Source: an uncultured Veillonella sp. (GTDB lineage Bacteria; Bacillota_C; Negativicutes; Veillonellales; Veillonellaceae). From it: DNA of 5,868 nucleotides. Positions 1 to 4,990 of this stretch are shown one piece after another. The position numbers and the translations under genes are program-made. Each line of letters opens with the position of its first letter. Within the stretch, counting starts at the first letter, position 1. The DNA lies in contig CAAFRK010000186.1 of the NCBI GenBank assembly GCA_900765235.1, positions 1 through 5,868 of the forward strand. Reading direction: 5' to 3'. The notes below the pieces were generated by a model. That model worked only from the letters and a program-made list of their open reading frames with translations, was not told the DNA's origin and did not search any database.

Positions 1-495
1 AAAACAGGTGATGCTGGTACAACTGGTTTATATACAGGTGAACGAGTACCTAAATCCTCATTACGCGTAGAAGCTTATGGTACAATCGATGAATTACAAG
101 CATTTTTAGGCTTGGCTCGTTCCTATGCTGAAAATCCTCGTGTTGCTACTGAATTATATGATATTGAGCGCAACTTATGGACTTTAATGGCTGATATTGC
201 AAGCTTAAATGCTGCTCCAGTAATTACAGAACAACATGTTAAACATTTAGAAAAGGTAATAGATCGCTTTGATGAAAAGCTTGAGCCTTTATCTAATTTC
301 GTAATTCCAGGTGAGAAACAATCTTCAGCATACTTACATGTGGCTAGAACGATTACTCGCCGTGCTGAACGTGATTTATGGCGTGTATTAGATGCTGGTG
401 AAAGTGTTCACGAATCTAATTTAAAATATTTAAACCGTCTATCCGACCTTTGCTTTATTATGTGTCGTGTAGAAGAGGAAATTGGAGCTGAATAA
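1..495 (+). CDS. pduO: PduO-type ATP:cob(I)alamin adenosyltransferase, 5'-truncated by window edge
   Basis: This enzyme transfers the 5'-deoxyadenosyl group of ATP to the cobalt of a reduced corrinoid, making the upper ligand of adenosylcobamide in the cytoplasm. The reading frame is open from base 1 and gives 164 residues ending at TAA 493-495; the family is usually about 180-190 residues and its conserved N-terminal motif is already visible, so only a few codons are probably missing. Visible motifs are the ATP-binding TKTGDxGxT block (here KTGDAGTT at residues 1-8), AYGTIDEL (25-32), NFVIPGE (99-105) and RTITRRAER (116-124), then YLNRLSDL near the C-terminus. By spacing, D30 and R116 match the Asp-Arg pair and F100 the corrinoid-contacting Phe described for Lactobacillus reuteri PduO; that alignment is from memory. 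DELQ and IPGE differ slightly from the common DELN and LPGG. It is followed at once by a terminator. The family assignment is firm; the start lies outside the window. Confidence 0.95.
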   Translation, partial: KTGDAGTTGLYTGERVPKSSLRVEAYGTIDELQAFLGLARSYAENPRVATELYDIERNLWTLMADIASLNAAPVITEQHVKHLEKVIDRFDEKLEPLSNFVIPGEKQSSAYLHVARTITRRAERDLWRVLDAGESVHESNLKYLNRLSDLCFIMCRVEEEIGAE

Positions 496-499
496 ACAA

Positions 500-528
500 A
501 AAAAGCTATGTATTTTACATAGCTTTTT
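500..528. terminator. Bidirectional intrinsic terminator between convergent genes
   Basis: Bases 500-512 and 516-528 are perfect reverse complements, giving a 13-bp stem with a 3-nt TTT loop. The stem contains the core GCTATGTA and is flanked by A-runs on the left (498-504, seven A) and T-runs on the right (524-528, five T). On the plus strand it lies 4 nt after the pduO stop codon. On the minus strand it lies 14 nt after the stop codon of the 111-residue gene, where the A-run becomes a seven-U tract. It should therefore end transcription from both sides. The stem is AT-rich, so its strength is inferred. Confidence 0.85.
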
Positions 529-542
529 GCTCGTTATAGACC

Positions 543-878
543 TTATTGTGAAATTGTTTGATTTAACACATCATGAGGACTTGGATAGTAGAAGAAAATA
601 TGAGGAATTTCATAGCGGAATTTCTCTCTTAACAAATCAGAGAGAGTTGTTTCAAAGTTTATAATTTTATCAGCTCCGAAATCAAAATCTTCTACTAAAA
701 CCAATAATTGTGGCTCTACTTGTGGCGCATTTTCCGGTAACGCTTCTGGTGGTAGTGGAACATTTACTACTACACGGGCTGTACCAATATACTTGCCTTG
801 ACCATCGTCGATGGCAACACGATAGGTATTATCCCATAAAGTAGCCATCATTTTAAGTTTCATATTCATAATTTCCAT
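543..878 (-). CDS. Uncharacterised 111-residue protein inside a cobamide locus
   Basis: I do not recognise this protein. It is 111 residues and acidic, with no signal peptide, membrane segment, cysteine motif or nucleotide-binding motif that I can see. The first 40 residues contain alternating hydrophobic stretches (such as YRVAIDDGQGKYIGTARVVV, 19-38) that look like beta strands. A proline-rich stretch follows at 41-57 (PLPPEALPENAPQVEPQ), then LLVLVEDFDFG (58-68) and a probable helix near TTLSDLLREKF (77-87). The start at 878 is chosen because AAAGGAG lies 7 nt upstream; internal Met codons at residues 4, 6, 10 and 11 lack such spacing. The gene is convergent with pduO and divergent from cobU. 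A good ribosome binding site, a private promoter candidate and a 3' terminator support a real gene. A role in corrinoid metabolism would be guilt by location only. Confidence 0.75.
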   Translation of the reverse strand: MEIMNMKLKMMATLWDNTYRVAIDDGQGKYIGTARVVVNVPLPPEALPENAPQVEPQLLVLVEDFDFGADKIINFETTLSDLLREKFRYEIPHIFFYYPSPHDVLNQTISQ

Positions 879-900
879 AGTATCGCTCCTTTGTTATACT
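872..900 (+). promoter_or_regulatory. Candidate sigma-70-type promoter for the cobU operon
   Basis: A -35-like TTTCCA (872-877, 4 of 6 matches) and a -10-like TATACT (895-900, 5 of 6) are separated by 17 bp, and TGT immediately before the -10 fits an extended -10 element. Transcription would start near 907, giving a leader of about 35 nt before the cobU ATG. The -35 overlaps the start codon of the divergent gene. A perfect TATAAT at 901-906 lies just downstream but has no -35 match at normal distance. In such AT-rich DNA chance matches are common. Confidence 0.4.
886..892 (-). promoter_or_regulatory. Ribosome binding site deciding the start of the 111-residue gene
   Basis: On the minus strand this reads AAAGGAG, with 7 nt to the ATG at 876-878. 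It is a near-consensus Shine-Dalgarno at ideal spacing and favours the first Met over the four other Met codons within the first 11 residues. It is also the best evidence that the minus-strand frame is translated. Confidence 0.75.
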
Positions 901-922
901 TATAATGATACTGAAATTATAA
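900..922. promoter_or_regulatory. Inverted repeat in divergent promoter region, possible operator
   Basis: TTATAAT (900-906) and ATTATAA (916-922) are perfect 7-bp inverted arms separated by 9 nt, with centres 16 nt apart. They sit between the divergent start codons and overlap the candidate promoter elements, where a dimeric regulator could bind. The arms are entirely A/T, so chance is a serious alternative, and I recognise no known operator. Confidence 0.25.
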
Positions 923-933
923 ATTCTTGTATA
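905..933 (-). promoter_or_regulatory. Candidate promoter for the minus-strand 111-residue gene
   Basis: Read on the minus strand, TATACA (928-933, 4 of 6 to the -35 consensus) and TATCAT (905-910, 5 of 6 to the -10 consensus) are 17 bp apart. Transcription would start near 898, leaving about 20 nt that include the ribosome binding site. The element would lie head to head with the plus-strand promoter candidate. This is a weak call based on consensus matching in AT-rich sequence. Confidence 0.28.
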
Positions 934-941
934 GGTGCATT

Positions 942-1520
942 ATGAAATCCCAAATTATATTGTGTTCCGGTGGAGCACGAAGTGGAAAAAGTGAATTTGC
1001 AGAACGTTTAGCCCTTTCTATGGAAGGTCGTAAAGCTTATGTAGCAACAGGACAAGCGTTTGACGAAGAAATGGTTGATCGTATAAAGAAACATCAAGAA
1101 CGACGTGGTAATTTATGGACGAATTTTGAAATACCATTATACTTGGCCGAAGAGTGGCAACATATTAGCAGTGTAGCGGATGTAATACTCATAGACTGTT
1201 TAACCATGTTTACAACAAATCATATGATGGCTCATGGGTCAATTCAAGGCCAAGAAGATGCAAATCGGTTAGAAGATATGGTACTTTCAGAATTAGAAGC
1301 ATTATTAAATCTAATCAAAGTAAGTGATGATAAAATAGTTATATTTGTAACTAATGAAATTGGTCTAGGTATTGTACCAGATAATAAGCTAGCAAGATAT
1401 TTTAGAGATATTGCAGGCCGCGTCAATCGAACAGTAGCAACTGAGGCTGACAAATTATACTTAACGATTAGTGGCGTTACCATTGAATTAAAATCCCAGG
1501 AGGTTCATATAAATGGCTAA
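942..1520 (+). CDS. cobU: Bifunctional adenosylcobinamide kinase / adenosylcobinamide-phosphate guanylyltransferase
   Basis: CobU phosphorylates adenosylcobinamide and then transfers GMP from GTP to give adenosyl-GDP-cobinamide, the substrate of CobS. The 192-residue product matches the usual family length of about 180-190. A P-loop GGARSGKS is at residues 10-17, then ATGQAFDEEM (35-44) and RIKKHQERR (47-55), whose His51 in the RIxxH motif is the probable guanylylated histidine (His46 in Salmonella CobU, alignment from memory). DCLTMFTTN (85-93), NEIGLGIVPDN (138-148) and RYFRDIAGRVN (152-162) complete the family pattern. I chose ATG 942 because it places the P-loop as in relatives and has AGGTG 4 nt upstream; an in-frame TTG at 927 would add five residues without a good binding site. 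The last 8 nt overlap cobQ, implying translational coupling. It is the first gene of the cobU-cobQ-cbiB-cobS run. Confidence 0.96.
   Translation: MKSQIILCSGGARSGKSEFAERLALSMEGRKAYVATGQAFDEEMVDRIKKHQERRGNLWTNFEIPLYLAEEWQHISSVADVILIDCLTMFTTNHMMAHGSIQGQEDANRLEDMVLSELEALLNLIKVSDDKIVIFVTNEIGLGIVPDNKLARYFRDIAGRVNRTVATEADKLYLTISGVTIELKSQEVHING
1498..1503 (+). promoter_or_regulatory. Ribosome binding site of cobQ within the cobU 3' end
   Basis: A full-consensus AGGAGG lies 9 nt before the cobQ ATG at 1513, inside the last codons of cobU. It fixes the cobQ start and explains how the overlapping gene can be translated efficiently. Confidence 0.85.
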
Positions 1521-3030
1521 GAAAATTATGTTCCAAGGAACAAGTTCCAATGTAGGCAAAAGTATTTTATGTACTGCATTATGCCGTATCTTTTATAGAA
1601 GAGGTTTTAAAACTGTTCCCTTTAAAGCTCAAAATATGGCCCTCAATTCTTATGTGACAAAATGGGGCGATGAAATTGGTCGTGCTCAAGTAGCGCAAGC
1701 TGAGGCTGCTGGCATAGATCCAATTGTACAAATGAACCCTGTGTTATTAAAACCTACAGGTAATCAATCTTCTCAAGTTGTATTGATGGGTAAACCTGTG
1801 GGGGTTTATAGTGCTAAAGAATACCATACAAAATATTCCTTAACCGCTCTTGATAAGGTAAAAGAATCTATCGATTTCTTAGATTCCAATTTTGATATGA
1901 TGGTTATTGAAGGTGCAGGTAGCCCTGCAGAGGTAAATCTCAAGGCTAATGATATCGTAAATATGCGCATTGCCAAGATGACGAAAGCACCTGTATATCT
2001 CATCGCTGATATCGACCGTGGTGGTGCCATAGCATCTATCGTTGGTACCTTAGAATTACTAGAACCAGAAGAGCGCGATCTTATTAAAGGTATTGTTATC
2101 AATAAATTCCGTGGTGATATTAAATTATTAGAACCTGCACTTACATTTATCGAAGAAAAAACAGGTAAAAAGGTAGTAGGTGTTATCCCTGCTATTGAAA
2201 ACCTTGATATCGATGAAGAGGACTCTGTGGCACTAGAAAATAAACGCAATAGCGGTGCTAAAGAGATTCAAGTAGTAGTTATGCAAACACCTAAAATTTC
2301 TAACTTTACGGACTTTGATGCATTAAATTATGAACCAGATGTATCTGTTCGTTTTGTGGGCCCTGGAGATGTTATTGGCAAGCCGGACCTAATCATTTTA
2401 CCTGGTTCCAAAAATACACTAGCAGACCTAACATATCTTCGTAATTCTGGCTTTGCTGATGAAATTAAGCAGCTTGCCGAACAAGGCACACCTGTTATCG
2501 GTGTATGTGGGGGCAATCAAATGCTCGGTAAAACAATATATGACCCGCATCATATGGAAGGTGATATTGAAGAGGTTGAAGGCCTTGGTTTAGTAGATTC
2601 CTCCACCACAATGAAAGATCAAAAAACTACACACCAAGTAGAATTTAATGTATCTAACCTTCAGTTTTTAAATGGTACATTTACAGGTGAAAAATTAGTA
2701 GGCTATGAGATTCATATGGGGGATACTACGCCATTAGTAGATACTGTGAGTCGTTGTTTCACTATTACGAGCCGCAGTGAAGAGGCGGTCAATGTAATTG
2801 ATGGCTTTATCGATGGCAATCATCAAGTAATGGGCACATATATTCACGGTGTATTTGATAATGATGAATTTAGACGTTTTATTATCAATCAGTTACGTGA
2901 ACGTAAGGGGTTAGAACCATTAGATGTAGTATTCCATTATTTTGACCATAAAAATGCGGCATATAATCGCTTAGCTGATATTGTGGAGGAACATTTAGAT
3001 ATGGATTATATTATGTCTACCTTGGGTTAG
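1513..3030 (+). CDS. cobQ: Adenosylcobyric acid synthase (glutamine-hydrolysing)
   Basis: This enzyme (CobQ, also called CbiP) performs the four ATP- and glutamine-dependent amidations that turn adenosylcobyrinic acid a,c-diamide into adenosylcobyric acid. At 505 residues it has normal family length. The N-terminal dethiobiotin-synthetase-like ATPase domain shows GTSSNVGKS (9-17), PFKAQNMALNS (37-47 region), VIEGAGSPAE (131-140), ADIDRGG (165-171) and INKFRGD (196-202). The C-terminal class I glutamine amidotransferase-like domain shows LPGSKNT (296-302), the nucleophile Cys332 in GVCGGNQMLG, and His445 in YIHGVFDN. The elbow motif has Asn where relatives usually have Tyr (CGGYQ). The PFKAQNMALNS motif and the four-amidation family separate it from CobB/CbiA, which acts on cobyrinic acid. 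It overlaps cobU by 8 nt and is followed after 12 nt by cbiB, whose enzyme uses its product. Confidence 0.97.
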   Translation: MAKKIMFQGTSSNVGKSILCTALCRIFYRRGFKTVPFKAQNMALNSYVTKWGDEIGRAQVAQAEAAGIDPIVQMNPVLLKPTGNQSSQVVLMGKPVGVYSAKEYHTKYSLTALDKVKESIDFLDSNFDMMVIEGAGSPAEVNLKANDIVNMRIAKMTKAPVYLIADIDRGGAIASIVGTLELLEPEERDLIKGIVINKFRGDIKLLEPALTFIEEKTGKKVVGVIPAIENLDIDEEDSVALENKRNSGAKEIQVVVMQTPKISNFTDFDALNYEPDVSVRFVGPGDVIGKPDLIILPGSKNTLADLTYLRNSGFADEIKQLAEQGTPVIGVCGGNQMLGKTIYDPHHMEGDIEEVEGLGLVDSSTTMKDQKTTHQVEFNVSNLQFLNGTFTGEKLVGYEIHMGDTTPLVDTVSRCFTITSRSEEAVNVIDGFIDGNHQVMGTYIHGVFDNDEFRRFIINQLRERKGLEPLDVVFHYFDHKNAAYNRLADIVEEHLDMDYIMSTLG

Positions 3031-3031
3031 T

Positions 3032-3038
3032 AGGGGAG
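3032..3038 (+). promoter_or_regulatory. Ribosome binding site of cbiB
   Basis: AGGGGAG directly follows the cobQ stop codon and lies 4 nt before the cbiB ATG at 3043. The spacing is on the short side, but no better start is visible: this ATG places the conserved DLLIVDP segment where the family has it. Confidence 0.65.
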
Positions 3039-3042
3039 ATAT

Positions 3043-4035
3043 ATGGAACATTTAACAATATTACATTGGTTTACAAAGTATAGCTTTGTATGTATTCCAA
3101 TCTTAGCATTTATATTGGATTTGCTCATTGTAGATCCCAATAGTAAATACCATCCTGTGGCTATAATTGGCCGTATTATATCCTTTTTCGAGGCAGTTCT
3201 ATATAAAGATACTGATAATGATACAAAAAAACTATGGTACGGCGGTATTGCAGTAGGTTTAATCCTTGTTTCTGTATATATTATAGTGTCTTTGATTCTT
3301 TGGCTTGGTGGTGTAGTTGATGAATGGGTAGAATTTGCTCTTGAAGTAATCATTCTGTACATTGCTATATCTCCACGCTCACTAGCAGGTGCGGGCTTTA
3401 CTATTAGCCAATTAATTAAGCAAGATAATATTGAAGAAGCTCGCAAGAGATTATCTTGGATTGTAGGGCGCGATACAGAAGAATTAGATGAAAGCGAAAT
3501 TACACGAGCTACTGTAGAGACCATTGCAGAAAATACAGTCGATGGCATTATTGCGCCTTTATTTTTCTTCATCATCGGTGGTCCAATGGGGGCAATTCTA
3601 TATAGAACTGCCAATACTATGGACTCTATGCTAGGCTATAAAAATCAAAAGTATATGTACTTTGGTCGTGTAGCTGCACGCTTTGATGATGTACTTAACT
3701 GGATTCCTGCACGAATTACCTTTATATTATTAATTATTTCTGCATTCTTTTTACGTTTTGACGCAAAGAAAGCTCTCCAAATTGGCTTGCGTGATGCTAA
3801 TAAGCATCCAAGTCCTAATGGCGGCTATGCAGAAGCACCAGTTGCAGGGGCTTTACATATTCGTTTAGGTGGTTACAATCAATATTTCAAAAAAATGACC
3901 TTCCGTGAATACATGGGGGATCCTATTGAAAAATTAAATCGCAACCATATTACACGCACAATTTATATGATGTATTTTACGACTATACTAATGGTTATTA
4001 TTAGTACAGCCATTACTTATGGGATGAATGTATAA
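3043..4035 (+). CDS. cbiB: Adenosylcobinamide-phosphate synthase, membrane protein
   Basis: CbiB (CobD in the aerobic-pathway nomenclature) joins an aminoalcohol, probably (R)-1-aminopropan-2-ol phosphate, to the propionate side chain of adenosylcobyric acid, creating the nucleotide-loop linker. It is 330 residues, typical or slightly long for the family. Conserved stretches are DLLIVDP (26-32), HPVAIIGR (37-44), ETIAENTVDGIIAP (159-172), YRTANTMDSMLGY (187-199), the FDDVLNWIPAR stretch (214-224), SPNGGYAEAPVAGAL (257-271) and IRLGG (273-277). Hydrophobic stretches around 14-30, 68-90, 98-110, 168-186, 224-237 and 307-325 indicate a polytopic membrane protein. It should not be confused with the L-threonine-phosphate decarboxylase also named CobD. 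It lies 12 nt after cobQ, the source of its substrate, and its stop codon overlaps the cobS start by one base. Confidence 0.96.
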   Translation: MEHLTILHWFTKYSFVCIPILAFILDLLIVDPNSKYHPVAIIGRIISFFEAVLYKDTDNDTKKLWYGGIAVGLILVSVYIIVSLILWLGGVVDEWVEFALEVIILYIAISPRSLAGAGFTISQLIKQDNIEEARKRLSWIVGRDTEELDESEITRATVETIAENTVDGIIAPLFFFIIGGPMGAILYRTANTMDSMLGYKNQKYMYFGRVAARFDDVLNWIPARITFILLIISAFFLRFDAKKALQIGLRDANKHPSPNGGYAEAPVAGALHIRLGGYNQYFKKMTFREYMGDPIEKLNRNHITRTIYMMYFTTILMVIISTAITYGMNV

Positions 4036-4931
4036 TGACACCTTTTTTCATAGCATTACAGTTTTTAACACGTTTAAAAATCGTTAATCAAACAGAATGG
4101 TCTGTAGAGGATTTTGGTAAATCTGTTGTAGCCTTTCCTTATGTAGGGTTGATCATCGGCCTTATTTTAGCATTACTATATGGAATATTATCACCGTTTA
4201 TTCCGTTGGTTCCGTTAATGTTAATCATTGTTGTAGCGGAATTCTTGATTACTGGTGGTCTCCATGCTGATGGTTTAATGGATACAAGTGATGGTCTATT
4301 TTCAGGACGTGAACGGGAACGTAAGCTGGAAATTATGAAAGATAGCCGTATAGGCTCTTTTGGTGTTGTTGCTTTTGTATTTGTTACACTTTTAAAATGG
4401 CAATTATTAACGGCCATTCCTACAGCGGAATTTATTCCTATGGCATTGATAATGATGCCATTAATGAGCCGTTGGTCCCTTGTATTGAGTATCAGATCTT
4501 ATCCGTATGCGAGAAAAGAGGGAATGGGTGCTGCCTTTGCTAACTTAGCTCCAAAGCATGTTATTACGTACAATACAATTTCAACGTTCTTTATGCCTAT
4601 TGTTATATTAATAATCGGTGCAATCTTGTACACCCTTTTATATAGTGCCTATTCTATCTTTTCTGTAGCAGATGTTGGATATGTTGTAGGACTAGGTGTA
4701 CTAACCTATGCTACATTAGGTATTTTCCAAATTAATATTGTAAGCATGATAATTACCTATATTATCAATCGTTTGCTTAATCGTTATATTGTTAAGCAAC
4801 TTGGTGGTACTACTGGTGACACCTATGGATTTGTTGTAGAGGTTACAGAGGTATTATTACTCTTTGTATATATCATTATCTTATCTATATTATCTGCTAC
4901 TGTCGCATCTAATACGACTATGTTTCAATAA
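4035..4931 (+). CDS. cobS: Adenosylcobinamide-GDP ribazoletransferase (cobalamin-5'-phosphate synthase)
   Basis: CobS condenses adenosyl-GDP-cobinamide with an alpha-ribazole phosphate, attaching the lower ligand at the membrane. The 298-residue product carries the family signatures GGLHADGLMDTSDG (74-87), which contains the metal- and substrate-binding acidic residues, EIMKDSRIGSFG (99-110) and LGGTTGDTYG (256-265). Hydrophobic segments near 33-50, 56-73, 110-127, 133-151, 184-204, 215-245 and 272-290 fit a polytopic membrane protein. It is about 50 residues longer than the roughly 250-residue enterobacterial enzyme; much of the extra length seems to lie between residue 190 and the LGGTTGD motif. 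The start overlaps the cbiB stop (TAATG) with no strong ribosome binding site, suggesting translational coupling to cbiB. It is the last gene of the tightly packed run. Confidence 0.96.
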   Translation: MTPFFIALQFLTRLKIVNQTEWSVEDFGKSVVAFPYVGLIIGLILALLYGILSPFIPLVPLMLIIVVAEFLITGGLHADGLMDTSDGLFSGRERERKLEIMKDSRIGSFGVVAFVFVTLLKWQLLTAIPTAEFIPMALIMMPLMSRWSLVLSIRSYPYARKEGMGAAFANLAPKHVITYNTISTFFMPIVILIIGAILYTLLYSAYSIFSVADVGYVVGLGVLTYATLGIFQINIVSMIITYIINRLLNRYIVKQLGGTTGDTYGFVVEVTEVLLLFVYIIILSILSATVASNTTMFQ

Positions 4932-4935
4932 TTCT

Positions 4936-4963
4936 TTGCCTAATGGCTCTTTATAGTTATTAT
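4936..4963 (+). promoter_or_regulatory. Weak promoter candidate upstream of pduX
   Basis: TTGCCT (4936-4941, 4 of 6) and TATTAT (4958-4963, 5 of 6) are 16 bp apart in the 59-nt gap between cobS and pduX, and could give pduX partly independent expression. No terminator-like hairpin with a T-run is visible in this gap, so read-through from cobS is equally possible. This is consensus matching in AT-rich DNA only. Confidence 0.27.
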
Positions 4964-4977
4964 TTTTATTTAATGTG

Positions 4978-4984
4978 AAAGGAG
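4978..4984 (+). promoter_or_regulatory. Ribosome binding site deciding the GTG start of pduX
   Basis: AAAGGAG lies 6 nt before GTG 4991-4993. An ATG at 4989-4991 overlaps it but is in another frame and closes at once (ATG TGA is out of frame with the conserved protein). The binding site and the family N-terminal motif just after it both support GTG. Confidence 0.8.
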
Positions 4985-4990
4985 TTCAAT

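Noticed and set aside
623..645. Inverted repeat TCTCTCT / AGAGAGA with a 9-nt loop
   Set aside because: It lies within the coding sequence of the minus-strand gene, has no adjacent T-run, and is low-complexity dinucleotide repetition that could easily arise by chance.
482..664. A 60-codon plus-strand open frame overlapping the pduO end
   Set aside because: It runs through the terminator hairpin and opposite the minus-strand gene, has no ribosome binding site of its own and shows no recognisable protein pattern.
927..941. Upstream TTG as the start of cobU
   Set aside because: It adds five residues before the conserved start without a Shine-Dalgarno at proper distance; ATG 942 fits the family N-terminus.
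1806..2249. A 147-codon minus-strand open frame inside cobQ
   Set aside because: It is antisense to a strongly conserved part of CobQ and has Ser/Ile-rich shadow composition with no family resemblance.
3027..3614. A 195-codon minus-strand open frame inside cbiB
   Set aside because: It is a shadow of the conserved CbiB frame, without ribosome binding site support or recognisable domains.
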